A stretch of DNA of 64,000 nucleotides from Egibacteraceae bacterium (lineage in GTDB: Bacteria > Actinomycetota > Nitriliruptoria > Euzebyales > Egibacteraceae): NCBI GenBank assembly GCA_030447925.1, contig JAUJNX010000011.1:1-64000 (forward strand). The letters run 5' to 3'. The position numbers and the translations under genes were made by a program. The notes under the pieces are model-generated. The model saw nothing but the letters and a program-made list of their open reading frames with translations. It did no database searches and was not told where the DNA came from. Below, one piece after another: positions 8,185-17,046 of this stretch; within the stretch, counting starts at the first letter, position 1; the number at the start of each line of letters is the position of its first letter.

Positions 8185-9336
8185 GTGCCGCCGCCGGTCC
8201 TCGCCGACGTCCTGGACCAGGTCGCCGCCCTGCTCGCCCGCCACGTCGCCTTCCCCTCGACCGCCGCGCGGGACGCGGTGGCGCTGTGGGCCGCCCACTG
8301 CCACGTGTTCGACCGGTTCGACTCCACCCCCCGCCTGTGCCTGGTGAGCGCGGAGAAGCAGTCCGGCAAGACCCGAACCCTCGAACTGCTCGAACTGCTC
8401 GTCCCCCGCGCGGTGCACGTGGCCAACATCACCGTCGCCGCGCTGTTCCGCCTGGTCGAGGCCGAGAAGCCGACGTTCCTGCTCGACGAAGCAGACCGCT
8501 ACTTCGGCCGGAAGTCCGCCGACCAGCACGAGGACCTCATCGCCCTGGTCAACGCCGGCCACCGCGCCGGCGCGACCGTCCCCCGCGTCACCGGCGACGG
8601 CGCCTCCATGGCCGTCCGCAAGTTCCCCGTCTTCGCCCCCGCCGCCATCGCCGGCATCGGCGAGCTGCCCGACACCATCACCGACCGCAGCGTGTTCGTG
8701 CGCATGCGCCGCCGCGCCCCCGACGAACAGGTCGAGCCGTTCCGACGCCGCACCCACGAACCCGCCGGCCGCCTCCTCCACGACAAGTTGGCCGCCTGGG
8801 CGCTCGCCGACGACAAGCAGCAAGCGCTCGGCGCGGCGATCCCCGACCTGCCCGCCGGGCTGGTCGACCGGCCCGCCGACGTCTGGGAACCGCTCATCGT
8901 CATCGCCGACGCCGCCGGCGCCACCTGGCCCGCCCGGGCGCGTGCCGCTGCGGTGGTGCTCAACCAGCTGCGCGCCGACCACGAACCCTCCACCGGCGTC
9001 CGCCTCCTTGCCGACCTCCGCCAGGTCTTCGGCACCGCCGACAAGCTGCCCACCGCCGTCGTCCTGGAGCGGCTCAACGCCATCGAGGAAGCCCCCTGGG
9101 GCGCCCTCGCGGCAGGCCGCGGCCTCGACCCGCGCGGGCTGGCCGACCGGCTCCGCGAGTACGGCGTCACCTCCCGCAACCTGCGCCTCGCCTCCGGCGT
9201 CGCCAAGGGCTACACCCACAGTGACCTCGCCGACGCCTGGCGGCGCTACCTCCCGCCGCCTCCCTTAGACGAGAGCTACATCCGCTACGCCGCTACACCG
9301 CAGGTCACAGACCCGGAACCCGAGGTCCCGCCATGA
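8185..9336 (+). CDS. DUF3631 P-loop ATPase, replication partner of the Prim-Pol
   Basis: This 383-residue protein has a P-loop (SAEKQSGKTR), a Walker B (TFLLDEADRYF) and the rest of the DUF3631 family pattern (GHRAGATVPRV, FPVFAPAAIAGIGELPDT). DUF3631 proteins usually accompany primase-polymerases in actinobacterial elements and probably serve as the helicase or loader. GTG 8185 keeps the whole conserved part. The natural start may be ATG 8030, which overlaps the Prim-Pol stop, but that frame joins this one only if a base is lost near the run of six C at 8156-8161, so the N-terminus may be frameshifted. Confidence 0.7.
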   Translation: MPPPVLADVLDQVAALLARHVAFPSTAARDAVALWAAHCHVFDRFDSTPRLCLVSAEKQSGKTRTLELLELLVPRAVHVANITVAALFRLVEAEKPTFLLDEADRYFGRKSADQHEDLIALVNAGHRAGATVPRVTGDGASMAVRKFPVFAPAAIAGIGELPDTITDRSVFVRMRRRAPDEQVEPFRRRTHEPAGRLLHDKLAAWALADDKQQALGAAIPDLPAGLVDRPADVWEPLIVIADAAGATWPARARAAAVVLNQLRADHEPSTGVRLLADLRQVFGTADKLPTAVVLERLNAIEEAPWGALAAGRGLDPRGLADRLREYGVTSRNLRLASGVAKGYTHSDLADAWRRYLPPPPLDESYIRYAATPQVTDPEPEVPP

Positions 9337-9430
9337 CCTGTAGCGGCAACCCGCCGCTACACCCGCCCGCCCCGCCACGCCCGCAACCCGCCCTGACCAG
9401 CGGATGTAGCGGCGTAGCGCCTGTAGCGGC
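9289..9430. repeat. Five GCCGCTAC octamers before xis: candidate origin or operator
   Basis: The word GCCGCTAC or its complement occurs exactly at 9289-9296, 9340-9347, 9353-9360, 9406-9413 and 9423-9430, with a near copy at 9414-9421. The first lies in the end of the DUF3631 gene and the others in the 164-bp gap before xis. The same word is repeated after traB. Position next to the replication genes suggests iterons of the origin; control of xis-int is the alternative. Confidence 0.5.
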
Positions 9431-9500
9431 GCCCCAACCAAGCCCGAACCCAACGGGCCCCAGCACATCACGCAGCGTCACCAAAAGCAGGAGGAACGAC

Positions 9501-9758
9501 GTGCCCAGGAGAGAGCCCGGCGCGCTTGGCGCCGGCCACCGCAGCACCCGCCCTACGCCCGCGCCGCGGGCGCAGTGGCTCACGATCGAGGACCTGAGCG
9601 CCGAACTCGGGATCTCGCTCTCGACCGCCTACAAGTGGTCGGCGGCAGGACCGGGATCCGGCCGCTTCCCCCGGTGCCGCAAGCTGCCAAACGGCAGCAT
9701 CCGCATCCGTCGCGATTGGTTCGAGGCGTGGATGGAGGGGCTGAGCGCGGATGCCTAG
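9501..9758 (+). CDS. xis: Excisionase (Xis), MerR-like HTH
   Basis: This 85-residue protein has a winged helix of the excisionase type: WLTIEDLSAELGISLSTAYK, followed by the wing with LPNGSIRIRRDWFEAWM. It would bend DNA at the attachment site and steer the integrase toward excision. GTG 9501 is chosen because AGGAGG (9489-9494) lies six bases upstream; the frame is open further up but covers repeat DNA. It overlaps the integrase start by 8 bp, so the two are coupled. Confidence 0.8.
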   Translation: MPRREPGALGAGHRSTRPTPAPRAQWLTIEDLSAELGISLSTAYKWSAAGPGSGRFPRCRKLPNGSIRIRRDWFEAWMEGLSADA

Positions 9759-11196
9759 CACCTCACGTCCCACGGCTCCGTGGCAGCCGGCGCGGTTGCA
9801 CGTCTACGGCATCTACGCACGGTCGCGCGCGACGCGCGTCCGGGACCATCGGTCGGGTGAGCGCAGGTCCAGGACCGAGCGCGTCTTCGACGCGCGCTAC
9901 GTGGTCGACGGCTGGGAGTTCCGCTACGGGTTCGCTCAGCGCGGGTGGGCCGAGGACTTCGTGCGGAGCCTCCACGAGGGCCACGCTCGGGGCTGGCCGT
10001 TCGATCCTGCCGCGCGCCGGTTCGTGGAGCCGCGCGAGGACCCGGTCGAGGACGAGCCCCTCACGTTCTTCGCGCACGCGGTGGAGTACGTCGCGCGGAA
10101 GTGGCCGACCTGGCAGCCGGCCAGTAGGCGCAATGGTCAGCGTGACCTCGCGCGAGCCTGCCTGTTCCTGCTGCGCTCGAGTGCTCCCGAGCTGTCCGCG
10201 GCGGAGCGCCGCGAGGCGGACGAGTTCCTCCGCCGCTCGGCGCTCATGGTTCCGAAACCGGACGTGCCCGAGCAGGACGACGACCGCTGGCGCGCGTGGT
10301 TCGAGGAATGGTCGAGGCCGCTGGCAGAGATCGGCGATCGCGAGTTGCAGGACTTCCTGGAGGATGTGCGCGCCCGCGCGCTGGACGGGACGACGCGAGC
10401 CCTCCGCGATTCCAGCTTGCGCCGGACGCGCGCCGTCGTGCGAGGCGCGTTCACGAACGCGATCAAGCGCCGGCTGATCGAGTGGGACCCGTGGAGTGGT
10501 GTCGAGTCCAACCAGGCGCGCGATCACGAGCAGGTCGACCCGGACCTGGTCATGGACCTCGACCAGGTCTTCGACCTCGCGCGTGCGTGCAGACGGCGTG
10601 ATCGACGCGCGGAGTCCTTCGTGCTCGTGCAGGGCCTGTGCGGTCCGAGGCCGGGGGAGGCGGTGGAGCTGCGCCGCCGCGACGTCGACCTGACGAACCG
10701 GCTGCTCACCATCCGCGGGACGCACTCAGAGATACCTGCTCGGTTCTTTGTCGAGGGCGAGACGCGCCAGCGTCCGATGAAGGGGCGTGGTGCTCGTGCC
10801 CGTCGTCACGTGCCGATTCCCGCGCACCTCGCCGAGCTGCTGCGCGAGCACCTCGCGGGGGACGTCGCCGCGGAGTCCGACGCCCCGCTGTTCACCACCG
10901 CGGCGGGGGCGCGCCTCAACCTGTCGAACTTCCATCGCGACGTCTGGCGGCATGCGCGCGAGGACGTGTTCCCACGGAGCAGCCCGCTCCGCCAGGTGCG
11001 CCGCCACGACCTTCGCCATTCGGCGATCACTGCGTGGCTGAACGCGGGTGTGCCCCTGAAGACGGTGCAGGCGTGGAGCGGGCACAAGACCGCGTCCGTC
11101 GTCCTGGACACTTATTTGGGAGTCATGCGTGGAGACGAGGCCCTTGGAAGAGCTAGGTTCGAGGCGATGCTGGAGGCGCGGAGGATGGACCAGTGA
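9751..11196 (+). CDS. int: Tyrosine site-specific integrase
   Basis: This 481-residue phage-type recombinase has all catalytic residues visible: Arg300 in GLCGPRPGEAVELR, His419-x-x-Arg422 in RRHDLRHS, His445 in SGHK and the nucleophile Tyr455 in LDTYLG. An N-terminal arm-type domain and a SAM-like core-binding domain (about 100-260) precede the catalytic domain. It inserts and, with Xis, removes the element at the 3' end of a tRNA gene; such an end lies at 12,654-12,699. Two cargo genes separate it from that site, which is unusual because int normally sits next to att. Confidence 0.92.
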   Translation: MPSTSRPTAPWQPARLHVYGIYARSRATRVRDHRSGERRSRTERVFDARYVVDGWEFRYGFAQRGWAEDFVRSLHEGHARGWPFDPAARRFVEPREDPVEDEPLTFFAHAVEYVARKWPTWQPASRRNGQRDLARACLFLLRSSAPELSAAERREADEFLRRSALMVPKPDVPEQDDDRWRAWFEEWSRPLAEIGDRELQDFLEDVRARALDGTTRALRDSSLRRTRAVVRGAFTNAIKRRLIEWDPWSGVESNQARDHEQVDPDLVMDLDQVFDLARACRRRDRRAESFVLVQGLCGPRPGEAVELRRRDVDLTNRLLTIRGTHSEIPARFFVEGETRQRPMKGRGARARRHVPIPAHLAELLREHLAGDVAAESDAPLFTTAAGARLNLSNFHRDVWRHAREDVFPRSSPLRQVRRHDLRHSAITAWLNAGVPLKTVQAWSGHKTASVVLDTYLGVMRGDEALGRARFEAMLEARRMDQ

Positions 11197-11897
11197 ACAT
11201 TGCTCCCGGGGCCGAGTTGGGTGGAGTGGCTCTCATCCACTTGCGAAATGGCCTTCGCCGCCTGGCTGGTAGGGCATTTGACGCCCTGCTGCTGAGCGGG
11301 ACGCTCGAGCTACCCCTAGCGACGGTCGAGACGCTCATGCTTGAGTTGCGGCGACAGGGCTACATCGAGAAATATGGCGATAGCCAATACGTACTTACAC
11401 TCAAGGGTGGTGCGCTGGTCAATGCGTCGGCGCGCAAGCCAGTGACTAGGCGGACGGCACGGAAGGCGCTTGAGGGACTCCTACAAAGAGCGCAGGAGCT
11501 GAACGAGTATTCAAGGTTTCTGAATTGGGTAACTCGCATCGATGTTTTCGGCAGCTATCTTGACTTGCAGCGGGACAAACTCGGCGATGTTGACGTCGCC
11601 GTTGCTCTTGTACGGCGGGTGGTTGGCGAGGAGTACATGCGGCAGCAGGCCGAGATGGTAGAGCACGACAAAGAGAATGGGAGATCCTTCATGCGCTTCG
11701 CGGACGAGGTCTGCTGGGCCGATACGCTCAGTTGGCGCTTTCTGAAGGCACGATCGCCGGTCCTCAGCATTACCACCTTCGACGACAAAGTACTGGAAGT
11801 GGCCAGCACTCAGACGGTCTACACCTACACCCCGCCCTCAAGCGACCTGACTATCTGTCTTCGTGAAGTCGGGAGCTCTCTGGTGAAGGCTCCCTGA
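11193..11897 (+). CDS. Winged-helix plus nucleotidyltransferase-fold protein (cargo)
   Basis: The 234-residue protein starts at a GTG overlapping the integrase stop. Residues about 25-75 resemble a winged helix (VETLMLELRRQGYIEKYGDS). Residues 117-136 give the polymerase-beta/MNT nucleotidyltransferase signature: Gly120-Ser121, then Asp132-x-Asp134 in GDVDVAV. The composition is clearly lower in G+C than the rest of the element, suggesting separate acquisition. MNT-type enzymes act as antitoxins or in defence by modifying partners with nucleotides. The facing gene may be its partner, but no toxin is recognised. Confidence 0.6.
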   Translation: MNIAPGAELGGVALIHLRNGLRRLAGRAFDALLLSGTLELPLATVETLMLELRRQGYIEKYGDSQYVLTLKGGALVNASARKPVTRRTARKALEGLLQRAQELNEYSRFLNWVTRIDVFGSYLDLQRDKLGDVDVAVALVRRVVGEEYMRQQAEMVEHDKENGRSFMRFADEVCWADTLSWRFLKARSPVLSITTFDDKVLEVASTQTVYTYTPPSSDLTICLREVGSSLVKAP

Positions 11898-12459
11898 TCC
11901 ATTGCATCAGCTCGACGTAGATCAAGGTCACGGCCTCCGAGGCTACCTGCCCCAGGTCATCGCCCAGGCGCCGCGCTTTGGCGGTCTTTCCCTCGCCGAA
12001 GGCCCTCCACCAGCTTTCTGACTTCTCTAGGTGGTTCAAGACCTCGACTAGGAGGAGTTCCACGCGCCGAAGTGCATCGACGGCCTCATCCAGTTCCAGG
12101 TGGCCGGCAAGTCTTCTCGCGCCTCTAGCGCGATACCAGGCTTGCTGTAGCGCGGCCCTAGAGGCAGCAGCGGGTTTGCCGGGCAACGAGCTGGTCAGCA
12201 GTACAAGATCATCCGCGTCCTTGCGTAGCTCAAACAGCGCCTGGCCTCGGCGCGACTCCCGGGCGAGCGTGGACGAATGGTTGAGTGCTTCCTCATGCAG
12301 TCTCGGAGCGAGATAGTTCTGTGCCCACCAAACGACGATCGCACTGCCGGCGATGCTCACGGCCAAGGCAAAGAGAAGGAGGATCCACCACTCTGAGCCG
12401 TCTTGGACCCACGGGATGGTGTTTTCCAGGGGAGACGAGGTCGTTGTCTCCGCGTTCAT
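11851..12459 (-). CDS. Single-pass membrane protein with helical cytoplasmic domain (cargo)
   Basis: This 202-residue protein has one membrane helix (about residues 24-46, WWILLLFALAVSIAGSAIVV) followed by a long helical domain with heptad-like stretches (LDEAVDALRRVELLLVEVL). No family is recognised. It faces the nucleotidyltransferase gene and their 3' ends overlap by 47 bp. Like that gene it is lower in G+C than the surroundings. It lies between the integrase and the attachment site, where elements often carry cargo. Confidence 0.55.
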   Translation of the reverse strand: MNAETTTSSPLENTIPWVQDGSEWWILLLFALAVSIAGSAIVVWWAQNYLAPRLHEEALNHSSTLARESRRGQALFELRKDADDLVLLTSSLPGKPAAASRAALQQAWYRARGARRLAGHLELDEAVDALRRVELLLVEVLNHLEKSESWWRAFGEGKTAKARRLGDDLGQVASEAVTLIYVELMQWIREPSPESSRLHEDR

Positions 12460-12653
12460 GGCCCCATGCGACCGTGACCGAACGGGTAGTGGTGCCGTGA
12501 CGGGCTCGTGACGGGCGTCCGGGGCGAGAGTGGCATCTGGCGGACACTACTGGCCGAGAGGTGGAACCGTACTCAGGCCAGGGAGCGCGGAAGGGACCTG
12601 GGATCGCAGGCGCAGGGCGCCTCCCTGCTCACGGCGAGGGGCGGCCGGGCACT

Positions 12654-12699
12654 ACTCGTAATGAGCAGGTCCGGGGTTCGATTCCCCGCCTCGGCTCCA
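12654..12699 (+). other. att site: 3' half of a tRNA-Thr(CGU) gene
   Basis: The sequence has an anticodon loop CTCGTAA (anticodon CGU), a complete T arm (CGGGG-TTCGATT-CCCCG), the 3' acceptor strand CCTCGGC, discriminator T and CCA. The 5' side of the anticodon stem does not pair (CACTA against TGAGC), and no GCCGAGG 5' acceptor strand is present. It is therefore not a whole tRNA but the duplicated 3' end left by integration. The intact gene should be at the other end of the element, left of this window. The gene-free stretch 12,460-12,840 holds nothing else that I can recognise. Confidence 0.75.
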
Positions 12700-12840
12700 C
12701 AACCTCCCAGGTCACGGCCCTCCTGCCGCTGCCACCAACTCGTCGCAGCGCGGGGTCGCAGGGGTGTCGCCCACGGGGAGGTGGGCGCTCCACCGTGCCG
12801 TCGGTTGCTCACGGGCGGCGGTGCAGGCGACGCTAGCGAC

Positions 12841-13098
12841 GTGACCGTGCGCGGCATCCGCGACCTACCCAACCTCGGCCCCCGGTCGGAGGAGTGGCTG
12901 GCCGCGGTCGGCATCACCACCCCGGAGGAGCTCGAGGAGGCCGGGCCGGTGGAGGCGTACCGGCGCCTGGTCGACGCCGGCTGGCCGGGCCTCACCACCA
13001 CCCTGCTGTGGGCCCTGGCGGGCGCCCTCCTCGGCGTCGACTGGCGCCACCTCCCCGCAGACCTCAGGGAGCGGCTGCGGACGGAGGCCGGCGCCTGA
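12841..13098 (+). CDS. TfoX/Sxy C-terminal domain protein
   Basis: This 85-residue protein consists of one helix-hairpin-helix-type domain as found at the C-terminus of TfoX: RDLPNLGPRSEEWLAAVGIT, then TPEELEEAGPVEAYRRLVDA. In many actinobacteria this domain stands alone and its role is unknown; TfoX itself activates competence genes. No clear ribosome-binding site is seen, and GTG 12841 or 12847 could serve. It is the first chromosomal gene to the right of the element. Confidence 0.7.
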   Translation: MTVRGIRDLPNLGPRSEEWLAAVGITTPEELEEAGPVEAYRRLVDAGWPGLTTTLLWALAGALLGVDWRHLPADLRERLRTEAGA

Positions 13099-13190
13099 GC
13101 GGGGCCGGCTGAAGGACGATGGCGGCCTGGGGCGCGGGCACCGCCATGGCCTTCCTCGGCGTCCGCATCAGCGGGGGGCGGCCCCGCGAG

Positions 13191-14423
<1,233 letters not shown>

Positions 14424-14602
14424 GGTCCGTCACTCCATCTGCTCGTGTCGGAAGCTCCTCGGCACCGTAGGTCCGCCCCCCCGGGCCGCGGACCTGCCGC
14501 CCGGCACCGATCCCGTCACGTCCCGCCGCGCCCGCGGGCGTGCTCCCCGTCACCCCCGCCCGTGACCTCCGGCACCGCGGCCCTGCGCTACCGTCCGTCG
14601 CG

Positions 14603-15763
14603 ATGGACAGCGCGCGGCCGTGGATCGCAACGGCGGTCTTCTGGGGAGGGCTCGCCGCCACCCTCGTCGACGTCGCCGTGCGGACCGCCGGTGGGGCCTC
14701 CTGGCGGCTGGCGGCGGGCGGCGCCCTCGCGGCCGCGGCGGTGGTCGCCGCCTGGTCGGCGCTGCGCTGGGGGCCGCCCGCGGACAGGCGCGCGCGGGTC
14801 GCCGCGGCGGCGTTCCTGGCGGCCACCCTGCTCCTGGGCCTGGCCACCGGGCTGCGCTGGTCGCTGCTGCTCTACCCCGTCGTGTTCCTCCACGCCATGG
14901 TCGCCTTCGGGCTGCGCGGCGGGCGCTGGCTGGGCCTGCCGGTGCTCCTGGCCCTCGCGCTCAACGCCGCGGTGTCGTGGCAGCCGCTGCGCCTGGACGT
15001 CGACGGGGGCCTGCTCCTGCTGGTGCCGGTCGCACTGGCGGTGGCGATCGCGGTGATCGGGGCGGCGTTCGCCGAGGTCGCCCGTCGCGGCGAGCAGGCC
15101 CAGGAGCTGCTCGTGCGGCTGCGCGCGTCGTCGGACCGGGTGCGCGAGCTGGCCCTCGCCGAGGAGCGGGCCCGGCTGGCCCGCGAGCTGCACGACTCGC
15201 TCGGCCACTCCCTGACCGTCATCAACCTCCAGCTGCAGACCGCCCAGCGCTACCGCCGGTCCCGGCCCGACGAGGCGTGGGACGAGGTCGAGCAGGCGCG
15301 CGCGCTCACGCTGGCGGCGCTCGGGGAGGTGCGGCGGTCGGTCCGAGCGCTGAAGCCCGCGGCGCTGGAGGGCGGGTCCCAGGTCGACGCGCTGCGGGCG
15401 CTGGCCACCGCGAGCGCGGCGGCGGGCCTGCACGTCGACGTGACCGTGCGCGGGCCGGAGCGCCCGCTCCCCGACGAGGTCGGGCTGATGCTCTACCGGG
15501 CGCTCCAGGAGGCGCTGACCAACGCCGCCCGCCATGCGGACGCCCGCTCGGTGGCGGTGACGCTGGACCTGGGCGGCGAGGAGGTCCGGCTGACCGTGGC
15601 CGACGACGGGCGCGGATCGGGCGGCGCGGGCGTCGGCTTCGGGCTGTCCGCGCTGCGCGAGCGCGCGGCGGCGCTCGGCGGGACGCTGACGGCGGCGGAC
15701 GGACCGGCCGGCGGGTTCGTCGTCGACCTCGCCGTCCCCCTGGCAACGGCGGGGCGGCCGTGA
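14603..15763 (+). CDS. Membrane sensor histidine kinase (NarX/DesK type)
   Basis: The N-terminal half has about five or six membrane helices. The dimerisation and phosphoacceptor domain is of the HisKA_3 class: RARLARELHDSLGHSLTVIN, with the phosphorylated His near residue 197. The ATPase part shows ALQEALTNAARHA (N box), VADDGRG and GFGLSALRERAAALGG (G boxes). The partner regulator is the next gene. ATG 14603 follows TACCGT at 14589-14594 by eight bases with no Shine-Dalgarno, so the mRNA may be leaderless. Confidence 0.9.
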   Translation: MDSARPWIATAVFWGGLAATLVDVAVRTAGGASWRLAAGGALAAAAVVAAWSALRWGPPADRRARVAAAAFLAATLLLGLATGLRWSLLLYPVVFLHAMVAFGLRGGRWLGLPVLLALALNAAVSWQPLRLDVDGGLLLLVPVALAVAIAVIGAAFAEVARRGEQAQELLVRLRASSDRVRELALAEERARLARELHDSLGHSLTVINLQLQTAQRYRRSRPDEAWDEVEQARALTLAALGEVRRSVRALKPAALEGGSQVDALRALATASAAAGLHVDVTVRGPERPLPDEVGLMLYRALQEALTNAARHADARSVAVTLDLGGEEVRLTVADDGRGSGGAGVGFGLSALRERAAALGGTLTAADGPAGGFVVDLAVPLATAGRP

Positions 15764-15800
15764 CCGCGCCCGCGGCGGGCGCGGCCGCGGCGGGGCGGGC

Positions 15801-16490
15801 GTGAAGGCTGCGGGGCCGGGGCCTCCCGGCGCGGACGCCGCGGCGCTGGTGCGCGTGCTGGTCGTCGACGACCAGCTGCTCGTGCGGCGGGGGCTGGTGA
15901 AGCTGCTCGAGCTGGAGCCCGCCCTGGAGGTGGTCGGCGAGGCCGCGAGCGGCGAGGCGGCCCTGCACCTGATCCGCGACCGGCGGCCCGACGTCGTGCT
16001 CGTCGACGCGCGCATGCCGGGGATGGACGGGATCGAGTTGGTCGCCCGGCTCGCCGCGGAGCAGCCGGGCGTGCGCGCGCTGATCCTCACCACCTTCGAC
16101 GACGACGAGTACGTCGTGGGCGGCCTGCGCGCGGGGGCGCGCGGTTACCTGCTGAAGGACGCCTCCCCGGAGGAGCTCGCCGACGCGGTCGTGCGGGTCG
16201 CGGCGGGGGAGACCGTCCTGGCGCCCGCGGTGACCGGGCGGGTTGTCGCCGCCCTGCGCGCCCCCGCGGCGCCACCCCCCGAGGCCGCGGCCCCCGACGG
16301 GCTGTCCGCCCGCGAGACCGAGGTCCTCCGCCTCGTCGGCGCGGGCGCGACCAACCGCGAGATCGCCGCGCGCCTGTTCATCGGCGAGGGCACGGCGCGC
16401 AACCACGTGAGCAGCGTCCTGCGCAAGCTCGGCCTCCGCGACCGCACCCAGGCCGCCCTCTACGCCGCCGAACGCTGGCCCCGCCCCTGA
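15801..16490 (+). CDS. NarL/FixJ-family response regulator
   Basis: The receiver domain (about 18-135) has VLVVDDQ, the phosphoacceptor Asp69 in VLVDARMPGMDG, and Lys in YLLKDASPEELADAV. Residues about 160-225 form the LuxR-type helix-turn-helix: LSARETEVLRLVGAGATNRE, then ARNHVSSVLRKLGLRDR. It is the partner of the kinase 37 bases upstream. The signal and target genes are not evident, although such pairs often control exporters or envelope stress. Confidence 0.92.
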   Translation: MKAAGPGPPGADAAALVRVLVVDDQLLVRRGLVKLLELEPALEVVGEAASGEAALHLIRDRRPDVVLVDARMPGMDGIELVARLAAEQPGVRALILTTFDDDEYVVGGLRAGARGYLLKDASPEELADAVVRVAAGETVLAPAVTGRVVAALRAPAAPPPEAAAPDGLSARETEVLRLVGAGATNREIAARLFIGEGTARNHVSSVLRKLGLRDRTQAALYAAERWPRP

Positions 16491-16623
16491 TCCGGCACCG
16501 CCGGCCCGCGGAGACCGGTGGAAGAATGTTCCGGGCGACGTGTCGATCCCGCGGGGGCTCGTTCGACGCGTCCAGTGAGCGAGGGTCACGAGGGCCCGCC
16601 CGCCGATCCCGGAAGGCGTCACG

Positions 16624-17046
16624 ATGCGGTACATGATGATCGTCAAGGCCACCGCCGACAGCGAGGCGGGCACCCTGCCCACCGAGGAGCAGCTCGCCAC
16701 CATGGGCGCCTACAACGAGGAGCTGGTGAAGGCGGGCGTGCTGCTGGCGGGCGAGGGCCTGCGGCCCAGCTCGGAGGGGGCGCGGGTCTCGAACACGGGC
16801 GGCCGCCGCACGGTCACCGACGGCCCGTTCGCCGAGACCAAGGAGCTGATCGCCGGCTTCTGGCTGATCCAGGTCCCGTCCCACGAGGCCGCGATCGAGT
16901 GGGCGTCGCGCGTCCCGCTGGAGGGCCAGGAGATCGAGGTCCGGCGCGTGGCCGAGGCGGAGGACTTCGGCGAGGCCTTCACCCCGGAGCTGCAGGAGCA
17001 GGAGGAGCGCCTGCGCGCGCAGACGGCCGAGCAGTCCGGGTCGTGA
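16624..17046 (+). CDS. YCII-related DGPF-domain protein
   Basis: This 140-residue protein has the family signature DGPFAETKELIAGFWL and opening MRYMMIVKA. DGPF proteins are small dimers of unknown activity, often encoded beside ECF42 sigma factors, as here. GGAAGG lies about seven bases before ATG 16624. Its stop overlaps the sigma-factor start by four bases, so the two are made together. It may act as a sensor or anti-sigma-like partner, but that is not established. Confidence 0.9.
   Translation: MRYMMIVKATADSEAGTLPTEEQLATMGAYNEELVKAGVLLAGEGLRPSSEGARVSNTGGRRTVTDGPFAETKELIAGFWLIQVPSHEAAIEWASRVPLEGQEIEVRRVAEAEDFGEAFTPELQEQEERLRAQTAEQSGS

Noticed and set aside
12601..12700. A complete tRNA-Thr gene
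   Set aside because: Only the 3' half folds. The anticodon stem is unpaired on its 5' side and no GCCGAGG acceptor strand or D arm precedes it, so it is called an att remnant.
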